Assembly (NCBI GenBank): GCA_964546935.1
Contig: CAZJLJ010000011.1
Coordinates: 1-64,000 of the forward strand
DNA length: 64,000 nt
Direction of reading: 5' to 3'
From: JALYTY01 sp964546935
GTDB taxonomy: Bacteria > Vulcanimicrobiota > Vulcanimicrobiia > Vulcanimicrobiales > Vulcanimicrobiaceae
A program made the position numbers and the translations under genes. Position 1 is the first letter of the stretch, and the number at the start of each line of letters is the position of its first letter. The notes beneath the pieces are model-generated. The model had not been told where the DNA came from. It was given only the letters and a program-made list of their open reading frames with translations, and ran no database searches. This document shows positions 49,651-58,811 of the stretch, piece after piece.

Positions 49651-50793
49651 TTAGCGCGCTGCGAGTGCCCGTTCCAGATCTTTAATAAGGTCGTTTGAAT
49701 CTTCCAGCCCGATCGCCAGGCGCAATAAATTCGGCGGAGTCGTCGATGCCGGTCCTTCGATAGAAGCGCGGTGTTCGATCAAGCTCTCCGGACCACCGAA
49801 ACTCGTCGCGCGCTTGAATATCCTTACGTTCTTCGTGACGTCGATTGCCCGTTGAGCGTTTCCGCGCACGAGGATTGAAAACAATGCGCCGAATCCCCGC
49901 ATTTGTTTCATTGCAACTGCGTGTTGCGGATGCGACGGCAGCCCCGGGTGCAACACATCTTCAATCTCCGGGTGCGAATGCAAGGATGTGGCAATGCGCA
50001 AAGCCGATTCGCTTTGCGCCTTCACCCGGCAGTCCAGCGACGCAATGCCGCGCAGCGTGAGCCAATCGGTAAAGGGCGAGCTGACGGGGCCGCAAATGCG
50101 TTGGTTAAACCGAATCCGCTCCCAATACTCGCTCTTCTTCGAGGCGATCAATGCGCCGCCAAGCGCATCGTGGTGACCGGAGATGTACTTTGTGGTGGAA
50201 TGCGTGGCGATATCGCATCCGATCGCTAAGGGGCTCTGAAAAACCGGCGTAGCGATCGTATTATCGCACGCAACGATGATTTCGTGGGCTCGCGCAATAT
50301 CGACGATCGCATGCAGATCAGCTACCTTCAGCATCGGATTCGATGGGCTTTCTACGAAAATCAAACGAGTATTGGCCCGAACCGCTTTCTCGATCTCCGA
50401 AGGCTGCGTCGCGTCGACAAACGTAACGGTTAAACCCCACGCGGAAAACGTGTGCCGCAGCATTTCCCGTATGCCGAAATACATGTCGTGCGGCGCGATC
50501 ACGTGATCGTTTGGCCCAAGCGATAAGAATAGCGTCATCAACGCCGCGCTGCCGCTTGCGAAAACCGCCGCATCCTCTCCGCCCTCAAGCGCTGCGAGCG
50601 CTGATTCTAAAGCCGTTCGGTTGGGATTTCGTTCGCGCGAGTATTCGAACTCGGTCGGATAGGCGCCGTCCGGTGAGCGCTCAAATGTGGTGGACAAATA
50701 AATCGGCGGCGCCACTGCGCCCGGCGGATTGTGAAGCTGCGTCGCAGCTACGGCTCTTGTTGCAAAGGCCTGCTCCCGGGCCGCAGATTTCAT
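49651..50793 (-). CDS. metB: Cystathionine gamma-synthase/lyase family PLP enzyme
   Basis: The 380-residue Cys/Met-metabolism enzyme has VAPPIYLSTTFE, YSRERNPNRTALESALAALEGG, FASGSAALMTLFLSL, FVESPSNPMLKVADL, CDNTIATPVFQSPL and the PLP lysine in HSTTKYISGHHDALGG. The late segment is FGGPESLIEHRAS. Members act as cystathionine gamma-synthase, beta-lyase or gamma-lyase; which one cannot be fixed by eye, so the symbol is tentative. It lies 9 bases downstream of the uracil-DNA glycosylase gene. Confidence 0.85.
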   Translation of the reverse strand: MKSAAREQAFATRAVAATQLHNPPGAVAPPIYLSTTFERSPDGAYPTEFEYSRERNPNRTALESALAALEGGEDAAVFASGSAALMTLFLSLGPNDHVIAPHDMYFGIREMLRHTFSAWGLTVTFVDATQPSEIEKAVRANTRLIFVESPSNPMLKVADLHAIVDIARAHEIIVACDNTIATPVFQSPLAIGCDIATHSTTKYISGHHDALGGALIASKKSEYWERIRFNQRICGPVSSPFTDWLTLRGIASLDCRVKAQSESALRIATSLHSHPEIEDVLHPGLPSHPQHAVAMKQMRGFGALFSILVRGNAQRAIDVTKNVRIFKRATSFGGPESLIEHRASIEGPASTTPPNLLRLAIGLEDSNDLIKDLERALAAR

Positions 50794-50802
50794 GTTTGCC
50801 TC

Positions 50803-51492
50803 CTAGTCGAGTAGTGCGTTCGCGCGCGCAAAAATTGCATCGAACATCGGCACGGTGAGTTTTCCGGTGTTCGTATTTTGACGGCTGGGATGAAATGTGC
50901 CGATCAAAGTAATGCTTCGCTTCCCGTTCGTCGCAACAAATTCGGCAGCGTGTCGGAAAACGGGTTTCCGGTCGAACGTAAATCCACGTTGAACGAGCAC
51001 GCGGACGATTGCGTCGAAGCCGATTTTTCCAAGACCGACAATCACTTTTAGTTTCTGGAGTGCGTCGAATTCATCGAAGAGAAACGGTTCGCAGTTGCGC
51101 AATTGCTGTGGCGTCGGTTTGTTTTGCGGCGGCGCACAGCGTCCGGCGGACGTGATCATGCAATCGTGCAACACCAAGCCGTCGTCGCGATCGCTCGCAA
51201 CGGGTTGCGATGCGAAACCGGCGCGATGCAAAGCAGGGTAGAGAAAATCGCCCGAGGCGTCGCCGGTAAAAGGCCGGCCCGTCCGATTGCTCCCGTGCGC
51301 GCCCGGCGCAAGCCCAACCAGTAGCACGCGAGCGTTCGGATCGCCGAATGCCGGCACCGGTTTGCCCCAGTACATTTCGTCTGCGTATGCGCGGCGTTTT
51401 TCGCGCGCGACCGTTGCGCAGTACGAACGCAACTCCGGACAACGCTTGCACGATACGATCGCGTGATTGATACTCTCGAGTGATTTAGCCAT
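50803..51492 (-). CDS. Uracil-DNA glycosylase, family 5 (UDGb-type)
   Basis: A 229-residue base-excision repair enzyme. CKRCPELRSYC near the N-terminus supplies part of a 4Fe-4S ligand set; further cysteines lie in SAGRCAPP and LRNCEPF. Motif 1 LLVGLAPGAHGSNRTGRPFTGD matches the UDGb family (G-L-A-P-A-x-H-G-x-N-R-T-G-R), and the second motif is GTFHPSRQNTNTG. It removes uracil and hypoxanthine-like lesions. ATG 51492 is chosen; upstream in-frame sequence is within the lysR gene. It follows lysR by 7 bases. Confidence 0.9.
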   Translation of the reverse strand: MAKSLESINHAIVSCKRCPELRSYCATVAREKRRAYADEMYWGKPVPAFGDPNARVLLVGLAPGAHGSNRTGRPFTGDASGDFLYPALHRAGFASQPVASDRDDGLVLHDCMITSAGRCAPPQNKPTPQQLRNCEPFLFDEFDALQKLKVIVGLGKIGFDAIVRVLVQRGFTFDRKPVFRHAAEFVATNGKRSITLIGTFHPSRQNTNTGKLTVPMFDAIFARANALLD

Positions 51493-51499
51493 TGGAATC

Positions 51500-52390
51500 C
51501 TAGAAGAAAATCTCTTCGCGCATGAAGGCGATAAAACGTTGCGCCGAGGGCGCGTAGGGCGTTTTTCGTGTAACGAGCGACATGCGGCGGACAATTGGGT
51601 CCGGAGCAAGCGACATCAACGAGACGTTCGGCCCCGGCGTGTTTCCTAGCGTTCGCGGAAAAAGCGCGACCCCTAGGCCTTCGGCAACCAGCGATCGCAC
51701 GGTGAGCGAGTCCACGCTTTCGAACGCGACGCGTGGATCGAAGCCTGCTCCACGTGCCAACGCAAATAGTCGTTGCGTAAGCGACGACCCCGGCCGGAAG
51801 ATCACGAAAGCTTCGTCCCGCAATTCTTCAATGCGAACCGACGACCGCCGTGCCAACGGGTGTGAGGCCGATACGGCAATCGCGATCTCGTCTTCGTAGA
51901 GCGGCAGGTGGTCGAATTCCAGCGCAGCGCGCGGATCGGTGTCACCGAGGTCGCCGATGAAGACATCGATCGAGCTATCGCGCAACCCCGCGAGGAGATC
52001 GTCGGCCATGCCCTCGCGCAATGCGACCTCGATGCGGGGGTGCCCGGCATGGAAGCGTCCCAGCAGCTTCGGCAGGGTGTACTCCGCAAACGATTGGTAC
52101 GTCCCGACCACGATGCGGCCGCGCAAGCCGCCGGCGTAAGCGGTCATCTCCTCGACGGCGGAATCAAGGTCACCCAAAATTCGCTCGGCGCGCGCCACGA
52201 ACGCACGGCCGGCGTCGGTCAGCGCGACCCGCCGGTTCGTCCGATCGAAAATTCGCACGCCGAGTTCGGCCTCAAGGGTCGCAATCTGTTGCGAAAGCGC
52301 GGGTTGAGCGACCGCGAGCGTGTCGGCCGCACGAGTGAAGCTTAGCTTTCGCGCTATTGCAACGGCGTAGCGGAGCTGCCTGAATTCCAT
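51500..52390 (-). CDS. LysR-type transcriptional regulator
   Basis: The 296-residue regulator has an N-terminal winged helix-turn-helix (MEFRQLRYAVAIARKLSF, then AADTLAVAQPALSQQIATLE and LFDRTNRR-like FDRTNRRVALTDAG) and a periplasmic-binding-protein-like effector domain (GTYQSFAEYTLPKLLGRF, DVFIGDLGD, VFRPGSSLTQRL). It is divergent from the fosmidomycin-resistance-type pump with a 73-base gap, the classical arrangement for regulator and target. The gap has CTATC and GATAG half-sites that could be its operator. Confidence 0.92.
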   Translation of the reverse strand: MEFRQLRYAVAIARKLSFTRAADTLAVAQPALSQQIATLEAELGVRIFDRTNRRVALTDAGRAFVARAERILGDLDSAVEEMTAYAGGLRGRIVVGTYQSFAEYTLPKLLGRFHAGHPRIEVALREGMADDLLAGLRDSSIDVFIGDLGDTDPRAALEFDHLPLYEDEIAIAVSASHPLARRSSVRIEELRDEAFVIFRPGSSLTQRLFALARGAGFDPRVAFESVDSLTVRSLVAEGLGVALFPRTLGNTPGPNVSLMSLAPDPIVRRMSLVTRKTPYAPSAQRFIAFMREEIFF

Positions 52391-52463
52391 TATGCGTCTA
52401 TCTTATCAAAATGAGCGGAATAATCTATTGGACTTATGATAGCTCGCATGCCATGCTTGCTCC

Positions 52464-53675
52464 ATGGCCGTTCTTTCGACTACCGCGCAAGCTTCTATTG
52501 GAGAGACGGCCGACCGGCGCGGGATAACGCTGCTTTCCGTCGCTCATCTCATGAACGACGCGAATCAGAGCGCCCTGCCCGCGATCATTCCGTGGCTGGT
52601 CTCGCACCGGGGCTTGTCGCTCGCGACCGCGGCCACCCTGGTTCTGGCGATGAATCTCTCGTCGTCGGTCGTCCAGCCGCTCTTCGGGCATCTGTCGGAT
52701 CGACGGTCCCTTGCGTGGGTCATCCCCGTTGCGCTGCTGGTCGCGACCATTGGGACGGCCCTCATCGGTCTCGCGCCGACGCTTCCCCTGATGTTAGCCG
52801 GCGCACTCATTTCCGGCGTCGGCGTCGCCGCTTTTCATCCCGAGGGCTCGCGCTTTTCGAACTACTTTGCCGGAGCGCGGCGCGCGTCGGGCATGAGCTG
52901 GTTTACGTTGGGCGGATATCTCGGATTCGCGGTGGGTCCGCTTGCGGTCACCCCGCTTATCTTGGCCTTCGGACTGCATGGAACCGCGGTACTGTTGATT
53001 CCGGCGCTGATAGTGTTCTTTTTTGTGTGGCGCGATCTGCCGCGATTCGAGCACGCGCGTCAAGTTGCGCATCGCGCGCATCGCGAACGGCCCGGCGAGG
53101 ACGATTGGCGCGGATTCTCCATCCTAGCGGTTGTAGTCGCGCTGCGTTCGATGACGTTTTTGGCCGCGGTAACGTTTACACCGATCTTTGCAATTCGCAT
53201 TGCGCACGCAGATCCAACGCTTGCATCGGCCGCCCTCGCAGCGCTGCTTTTCGGCGGCGCCTTCGGAACGGTTTTCGGCGGACGCATCGCGGATCGTATC
53301 GATCGCCGGCGCGTGGTTTCAATATCGCTTGTGTTGACCGCGGTTTTTGCTCTCGCGCTTGCCGTCGCAGGAACGTACGCGCCCTTTTACCCGCTGCTCG
53401 TATCGCTTGCCATCTCTTTGGGCACGTCGCTCGGGCTTTCAGCCGGCGTTATCGTGCTGATGGGACAAGAGTATCTCCCCAAGCGCATCGGCATCGCTTC
53501 CGGCGTGACGCTTGGTCTTGCAGTAACAGTTGGCGGTCTCGCAGCGCCGTTCTTCGGCTGGATCGGCGACAGTTACGGACTGGTTCAAGTGTTTGTTGCG
53601 ATCGGATGTTTTGCCGTTCTTTCCCTAGCCGGTTCGCTCTTTATGCAAAAGCCGGCACATCTGGCGAAGATGTAA
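52464..53675 (+). CDS. fsr: Fosmidomycin-resistance-type MFS transporter
   Basis: A 403-residue major facilitator protein with about 12 membrane helices. The segments HLMNDANQSALPAIIPWL, QPLFGHLSDRRSL, AAFHPEGSRFSNYFAGARRA and SWFTLGGYLGFAVGPLAV are the Fsr subgroup hallmarks. The second half has FGGRIADRIDRRRVV. Fsr relatives export fosmidomycin and related compounds; the native substrate is unknown. It is divergent from a LysR regulator that likely controls it. Confidence 0.85.
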   Translation: MAVLSTTAQASIGETADRRGITLLSVAHLMNDANQSALPAIIPWLVSHRGLSLATAATLVLAMNLSSSVVQPLFGHLSDRRSLAWVIPVALLVATIGTALIGLAPTLPLMLAGALISGVGVAAFHPEGSRFSNYFAGARRASGMSWFTLGGYLGFAVGPLAVTPLILAFGLHGTAVLLIPALIVFFFVWRDLPRFEHARQVAHRAHRERPGEDDWRGFSILAVVVALRSMTFLAAVTFTPIFAIRIAHADPTLASAALAALLFGGAFGTVFGGRIADRIDRRRVVSISLVLTAVFALALAVAGTYAPFYPLLVSLAISLGTSLGLSAGVIVLMGQEYLPKRIGIASGVTLGLAVTVGGLAAPFFGWIGDSYGLVQVFVAIGCFAVLSLAGSLFMQKPAHLAKM

Positions 53676-53690
53676 CTTGGCGGTTTCCGG

Positions 53691-54683
53691 TTACGCTTCG
53701 CTCGCCGGGCGTGGACAGATCGTTCGCAATGCCGCATGCGCTTGCGGTGAGGGCGGTGTCGTTGCGAGACGGAAATAGAGAGCCAGATACATCTTGGGCC
53801 CCAGCAGAAGCAGCTCTTCTCCTTCGATCTTCCTAGCGTTTATCGTGCCGGAGTAATGCATCGACAGGGCGACGCTATCGCCGCAAATACGCTCGGTCGA
53901 AACCGCTCCACGAGAAATTGTAACCTTTGCTTTCGGCGTTGAATCGGTGTCTGCAATTGCGCCGGCCGGCACTTGAGCGTTTTGGTCCGGCGTCTGCATC
54001 AAAATTATAGCTTGTGAAAAACGAGCGTTTTTCGGATCGGCATAGTAGCCAAGCAATTCCGGCCGGCGTTTGCGCTTGCTGGACACATCAACGCTGACCC
54101 AACCGGGCGGCACGGAGAAGGTTACCGGCAAAACGACCGGCACACTTTGTTTGTACGTCTGCAGGCACAACGAGTGCAGTGCTTGTTCTCCGCGTGGACT
54201 CGGTTTTAAATTCGCCGGATAGATGTAAGACGCCGAGTATACGTTCGACTCATCCGCAATAAAAACGCTTTCAGCGACATAGTTTTCGCTGCGCGAATAC
54301 TTCATATACCATCCAGGCTGGCCGCTACAGAGCGTTTGAGAACGATCTACGTAAATCGACTCACTCCAATGCTTCAGCCACTCACGATGAAATTGGGCAA
54401 ACCCCGCGGCCGAGAGACCAGCAATTGGACGCTTCGCAAGCTCTACGAATTCCTCGTCACCGCGATCGAAGCTGAGCCATTGTCTTACATCTCGCGCACC
54501 CGGAATAGAAGACTTCGGCGTCTTCTCGGCGACCCAACCGCTCGGCGGTGCGAACTGAACGTTCCAATTTTCAGAGACGTTGGTCTTTGACGGCGCTGCC
54601 TCTACCGCAATCGATCCGGTCAATGCAAAGATGAAAGGAATCGCCAGAGCTACTTGCCGGTAACGCCCAATGCCACACTGCAT
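53691..54683 (-). CDS. Exported protein of unknown function
   Basis: A 330-residue protein with an N-terminal signal (QVALAIPFIFALTGSIAVEA, cleaved near residue 29). Two similar halves are suggested: NVQFAPPSGWVAEKT and VTFSVPPGWVSVDVSS each begin a domain with a V-x-F-x-x-P-x-G-W-V motif, so it may be an internal duplication. Cysteines occur as SLCLQT, LCSGQ, RICGD and RTICP. I recognise no family. It converges on the MFS gene with a 15-base gap and is 60 bases downstream of trmL on the same strand. Confidence 0.65.
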   Translation of the reverse strand: MQCGIGRYRQVALAIPFIFALTGSIAVEAAPSKTNVSENWNVQFAPPSGWVAEKTPKSSIPGARDVRQWLSFDRGDEEFVELAKRPIAGLSAAGFAQFHREWLKHWSESIYVDRSQTLCSGQPGWYMKYSRSENYVAESVFIADESNVYSASYIYPANLKPSPRGEQALHSLCLQTYKQSVPVVLPVTFSVPPGWVSVDVSSKRKRRPELLGYYADPKNARFSQAIILMQTPDQNAQVPAGAIADTDSTPKAKVTISRGAVSTERICGDSVALSMHYSGTINARKIEGEELLLLGPKMYLALYFRLATTPPSPQAHAALRTICPRPASEA

Positions 54684-54743
54684 AATTTTAGTTTAGAACG
54701 CATGGCTGCCAGGCAAGCAAGAGCCGTTTGGCGGAGATTTCGA

Positions 54744-55271
54744 TTATTCAAGCCCGGGGAACTTCAGTTGCGCAAGCGCGCCGTACGTTGCGATGCCGAC
54801 CGCCGTCGAGAGGTTAATGCTGCGGACGCTGTCTTGGCGCATCGGAATCCGTAACGCGCGCTCGGGATGTGCTCTGATCAATGCTTTCGGCAGTCCTTTC
54901 GTTTCGCGGCCGAAGACGAGGACGTCGCCGCGCGAAAACGTCGCTTCGGCGTATGTACGTTTTGCGTGCGTCGAAAAGTACCACCGGTTCAATTCGCTGG
55001 TAGTCTCGAGAAAGACGTCGAGCGACGGATGAATCACAACGCCCAGCGCATGCCAATAATCGAGCCCCGCCCGTTTCAGCTCGCGGTCGTCAATGCGAAA
55101 GCCGAGCGGTTCGACGAGATGCAGTGCGCAGCCGGTCGCCGCGCATAAACGCGCCACGTTGCCGGTATTCGGCGGAATCTCCGGCTCTACAAGCGCAATG
55201 TGAAGCGGCGCGTCGCGAAGCTCTTCGAAATCGCGAACGCGCTCGTGCGGTTGCGTTGAGCGCGCAGTCAT
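54744..55271 (-). CDS. trmL: tRNA (cytidine/uridine34-2'-O)-methyltransferase TrmL
   Basis: The 175-residue SPOUT methyltransferase modifies the wobble base of tRNA-Leu. Motifs: IALVEPEIPPNTGNVARLCAATG (given in parts: EPEIPPNTGNVARL and CAATG), HLVEPLGF, RAGLDYWH, VLVFGRETKGLP and the knot segment RIPMRQDSVRSINLSTAVGI, which ends in the family motif S-x-N-L-S. ATG overlaps the stop of the C39-like gene. The C-terminus is short but complete. Confidence 0.93.
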   Translation of the reverse strand: MTARSTQPHERVRDFEELRDAPLHIALVEPEIPPNTGNVARLCAATGCALHLVEPLGFRIDDRELKRAGLDYWHALGVVIHPSLDVFLETTSELNRWYFSTHAKRTYAEATFSRGDVLVFGRETKGLPKALIRAHPERALRIPMRQDSVRSINLSTAVGIATYGALAQLKFPGLE

Positions 55272-56167
55272 GCGGGGCTGGTCAGCACGTCGGCGTACTC
55301 CACGCCGTTGGGAGCGATCACGTATGCGATGCCTTCATTTCGCTGCCACAGCATCTCGATTGCACCCCGTGGATACACGACGCGTACGCCCGGAGCAGCC
55401 GGGTCGTTGACGGCGCAATTGCCGTCGGCAGTAAAGCCGCACAACACCACGAGATGCCCATCGGAGTGTTCCAGCGGCGCGCCGGGTAATTCGCCTTTGC
55501 TCCACGAGTAAGACAGAATAACGGGAATGTTTCGTTCAATCAGGCGTTGCGCGTGGTCGAGGTTTTGCAAGAACGCGACAGTGGCGCGCAATCCGAGGCT
55601 GCCGCTATGCGCTACGTTGAACGCCCAGTTGCCGGTTCCATTGTACGCGGCATCCATCACGGCGCGCGCCGTGTCTTCGACCGGTTCGTGAATGCCGTGG
55701 TATGCGTTGACCATTGAAAGACTGGTCGGACTGCACCAGCCGCGTTGTTCTTCGACAATGTACTGCGAACGCGCAGGCACATCTAGGATGATGGCGTTCC
55801 GCGCAAACGGTAGCGACGGTTTTGTTCGCACCGGCGACGCAAACGAAACAAGGTTGAAGTCGACTCCGTCCGCTTGCACTTCAATTCCGTCGAAAGGCTG
55901 ATCGGCACGAATCAAATCAACTTCAACTTTGACCCGGTCGCGATCGCTTTCGGCGCTATAAGATTTGCGTCCGTGCGGATGCCACTCGGCATAGTCGTAC
56001 CACGCGCTCGCCGGTGTGTGTGCACGCAACAGACGAAAGCGCAGGCGTCCCTGCGGCGCGTAGGTGTTCCAGCTAAGGACGCCCATGCGGGCCGGTTCGA
56101 AAAAGAGTTGCGCCGATTCGCGGATGTTTACCGCTTGTGCGAAACTCGCTAGATCTGCCACTCCCAT
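55268..56167 (-). CDS. C39-like cysteine peptidase family protein
   Basis: From ATG 56167 the product is 299 residues. The N-terminal half is a beta-rich domain (RLRFRLLRAHTPASAWYDYAEW in part: RLRFRLLRAH). The C-terminal half is papain-like of the Peptidase_C39 type: the nucleophile Cys in EEQRGWCSPTSLSMV, the His in SDGHLVVLCGF, and NDPAAPG supplying the third residue. There is no signal peptide, so it is probably cytoplasmic. It overlaps the peptide-binding lipoprotein gene, which suggests a peptide-processing role in the D-glutamate/peptide cluster. Confidence 0.8.
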   Translation of the reverse strand: MGVADLASFAQAVNIRESAQLFFEPARMGVLSWNTYAPQGRLRFRLLRAHTPASAWYDYAEWHPHGRKSYSAESDRDRVKVEVDLIRADQPFDGIEVQADGVDFNLVSFASPVRTKPSLPFARNAIILDVPARSQYIVEEQRGWCSPTSLSMVNAYHGIHEPVEDTARAVMDAAYNGTGNWAFNVAHSGSLGLRATVAFLQNLDHAQRLIERNIPVILSYSWSKGELPGAPLEHSDGHLVVLCGFTADGNCAVNDPAAPGVRVVYPRGAIEMLWQRNEGIAYVIAPNGVEYADVLTSPA

Positions 56168-57759
56168 GCGTTCCACGTGTCGGCGAGAAATGCCGCCGGT
56201 TTAAACCCTTTCATGTCGCTGTTCACGCCGTAGTACGAGGTCTCCCAGTAGAAAAAGACCGCGGGAACGAGCTCGCGCAAGCGTTCTTCTTCCTTCTGGT
56301 AGAGCGCTTTGCGCTTGGTTTGATCGAAGGTCGATGCGGCCGCCGAGCTCGTTTCGTCGACTAGCGCATCGCGAAGCCATGTCGTGTTGGCGCCTTTCGG
56401 CGGAATGAACTGCGAATTCCAAAGGCCGGCGTTGTCGGGATCGGGGCCGTTCGTATCGATCGACCATTCCATGTCGTACTTGCCGGTGTAGAGCGGGCCG
56501 TTCTGCGCAAACATCAGGCTTGGCGGATAGTTGCGAATCGTCACGTCGATCCCGAGCTCTTTCAAGAGCGATTGCATGACGACTTCCGATTGCTCGTTGC
56601 TTTTCGCACTCGTCGTCGCGGAGATCGTCAAGTGCATCGCAAGCGAACCATTGTGCAGCACGCCGTCGCTTCCCATTTTCCACCCTGCCTCGGAAAGCAG
56701 CGCTTTCGCTTTTGCCGGGTCGAATTTATACGGCGGAAGCTTTGGTGCGGCCCACGATTGCGGATAGATATCGGAGACGGCCAATTGATTGTAGCCGTGA
56801 TAGACGGTGTCGTTGATGCGTTTCCAATCGATGCCGTAGGCGATTGCTTGTCGCACGCGCACGTCGCTTAACTGCGGTACGCTCGTGTTGATGTCCAGAT
56901 GGCGCCAGTTCGCGATCGTGCGGCGGAAGATCGTGATGCCACGAATACTGTTGAGCCGTGCGACCGCATTCGAATCGACCGTAGGATAAATGTCGATTTC
57001 GTGCGTCTGCAGCTGACTGAACAGTGTGTTCGTATCGGGAATGATTTTCCAGATCAGCTGCTTCAATTTCGGTACGCCGCGGAAGTAGTATGGGTTCGGT
57101 TCGAAGACGAGCGATGCACCGCGGTTCCATTGTTTCAGGACGAACGGCCCGCTGGAGACCGGCATGCTATTGATCGACGCCGTGTTCAAATCGGGCAGCT
57201 TCGCAAGCAGATGCGAGGGCAACGGCGGATAGGCGGCACCGCCCATCGTCAGGTCGCCGAACGCCGCGACGCTGGGCTTTTTCAGATGAATGACAAGCGT
57301 ATAGGGGCCCGGGGCATTCGCGGAAGCAATGTCATCCCAGCCATAGCGCGTTTTCACGTTATTTTTGGGATTTCGCACCGCTTCGAACGTGTACAGCCAA
57401 TCGTTTGCGGTGATCGGGGCGCCGTCCGACCAGCGAGCATTTTTCCGGAGATGAAACGTTATCGTGCGCTGATCTCGGCTTATGCCCCCGTTTTTAATCG
57501 TCGGCACGACGGTTGCGAGATCTGGAATGTAATTTCCGTTGTCGTCGAAACGCAGAAGAAACGAATAGAGCAGCGCGCTTGCGTAGTCGGTCGATGCATT
57601 GTGCCCAAACATCAAGTTCAGACTGTCCGGCTCTTCCGGGTCGCCCAAGCGTATTACACCGGGAACCGTCCACGAATTGTGACCGTTCGATTCCACGGCG
57701 GTTTTCGAACACGCGGTAAGGAGAACGGCGGCCGCCACTGCGGCGAAGACCTTTTTCAT
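56149..57759 (-). CDS. Peptide ABC transporter substrate-binding lipoprotein (family 5)
   Basis: A 536-residue lipoprotein precursor with lipobox LTAC (Cys17). The SBP family 5 frame is clear: VIRLGDPEEPDSLNLMF, RTITFHLRKNARWSDGAPIT, YTFEAVRNP, GPYTLVIHLKKP, SGPFVLKQWNRG and VRQAIAYGIDWKRI. Such proteins bind oligopeptides in the periplasm. The permease and ATPase genes are not adjacent, so it is an orphan in this cluster. It overlaps the upstream DUF1611 gene by four bases. Confidence 0.9.
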   Translation of the reverse strand: MKKVFAAVAAAVLLTACSKTAVESNGHNSWTVPGVIRLGDPEEPDSLNLMFGHNASTDYASALLYSFLLRFDDNGNYIPDLATVVPTIKNGGISRDQRTITFHLRKNARWSDGAPITANDWLYTFEAVRNPKNNVKTRYGWDDIASANAPGPYTLVIHLKKPSVAAFGDLTMGGAAYPPLPSHLLAKLPDLNTASINSMPVSSGPFVLKQWNRGASLVFEPNPYYFRGVPKLKQLIWKIIPDTNTLFSQLQTHEIDIYPTVDSNAVARLNSIRGITIFRRTIANWRHLDINTSVPQLSDVRVRQAIAYGIDWKRINDTVYHGYNQLAVSDIYPQSWAAPKLPPYKFDPAKAKALLSEAGWKMGSDGVLHNGSLAMHLTISATTSAKSNEQSEVVMQSLLKELGIDVTIRNYPPSLMFAQNGPLYTGKYDMEWSIDTNGPDPDNAGLWNSQFIPPKGANTTWLRDALVDETSSAAASTFDQTKRKALYQKEEERLRELVPAVFFYWETSYYGVNSDMKGFKPAAFLADTWNAWEWQI

Positions 57760-58811
57760 GCGCGCAACGGTTGCTCGCGCCGGACCAGCGGCGCAATCGC
57801 ACGGTAGAGCATGTCGGGTCCGAAACGCACCACGTCGTCGACCGGCAGCAGCGTTTCGGCTTTGGCGCGTTGGATTTCTCGCCGCGCTTCTTCATCGGAA
57901 AGCAGCCGGGTATTCAACGCGATGCCGACGACACGTGCAGGCTTCACCGTCGCGAGGATGGCTTCGTGGATTCGAATCAGCTCGTGATAGCCAAGCGCCG
58001 GCGTCGGGAAGCCCGAAACCGTCTTCAACTGCGGATCGCACACGAGCACGAGCGCGTCCGGTGCGCTACCGTACATCAACGAAAGCGTAACGGGTCCATA
58101 TGCCGGATGGTTGATTCCGCCTTGGCCTTCTACAACGATGAGGTCGGGATTTTCCCGCGCCGCTTGCAGCACGAGTTGCTCCGCGGCGCCGGGCGCAAAA
58201 TCGGCTATCACGCGGTCGATAGAGATACCCCAGCCCGCAATCATGATGCCGGTTTGTCCGGTCGGTACGAACTCCGCGCGCTTTCCGGCATTCTTGCCTG
58301 CGCGTACGAGCTCTAACGCCACCGTCATTTTTCCGACTGCGCAGTCGTTGCCGACCATCAGCAACGTCGGCGCAGCCACGTCGTAAACGGCGCCGGAGAA
58401 GAGCGGAACGTTCGGCGGTTTGCGCACGTCCCAAATGGATGCGCCGTTGGCACCCGCGAGGGTGCGAAATTCTTCGTCTTCGCCCAACATGTCGTGCAGG
58501 CCGTTGACGAGTTCGAGGCCCGATTGAAGTCCCGTGCGCACTTCGGCGCGCCAGGTCGAGGGAAGCGCGCCGCCTTGCGGCGCCGTGCCGATTAGCAGCG
58601 ATGTCGGACGATACTGCATCGCTTCGGTGACCGTTGCGACGATCGGCGCATCGCTTTGCAAATGCGGAAGCACGTCGCGGACCGAACGTCCTGCGCAATC
58701 GGGATCGATCACAGCAACCGTTTCGTCGGCGCCATACGCGATGACGCCGTGCGCAGTCTTCGCATCGTCGGCAAAACGATTCGGCGCTAGGATGGCATAC
58801 CGTCTTTTCAT
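57756..58811 (-). CDS. dgcN: DUF1611 protein, DgcN-like (D-glutamate N-acetyltransferase type)
   Basis: The 351-residue protein has a DUF1611 N-terminal Rossmann-like domain and a P-loop C-terminal domain. TLLMVGNDCAVGKMTVALELV carries a Walker-A-like G-x-D-C-x-x-G-K-x-T, followed by PTGQTGIMIAGWG, DLIVVEGQGGINHPAYGP and GFPTPALGYHELI. DgcN proteins N-acetylate D-glutamate in the DgcN-DgcA pathway. The upstream gene is an enolase-superfamily epimerase, the DgcA partner, and they overlap. Function is inferred from the pair and family. Confidence 0.8.
   Translation of the reverse strand: MKRRYAILAPNRFADDAKTAHGVIAYGADETVAVIDPDCAGRSVRDVLPHLQSDAPIVATVTEAMQYRPTSLLIGTAPQGGALPSTWRAEVRTGLQSGLELVNGLHDMLGEDEEFRTLAGANGASIWDVRKPPNVPLFSGAVYDVAAPTLLMVGNDCAVGKMTVALELVRAGKNAGKRAEFVPTGQTGIMIAGWGISIDRVIADFAPGAAEQLVLQAARENPDLIVVEGQGGINHPAYGPVTLSLMYGSAPDALVLVCDPQLKTVSGFPTPALGYHELIRIHEAILATVKPARVVGIALNTRLLSDEEARREIQRAKAETLLPVDDVVRFGPDMLYRAIAPLVRREQPLRA

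Noticed and set aside
52436..53836. 466-residue frame over the MFS gene
   Set aside because: The other plus-strand frame has all Fsr family motifs and membrane helices; this one is Arg/Ser-rich with no pattern.
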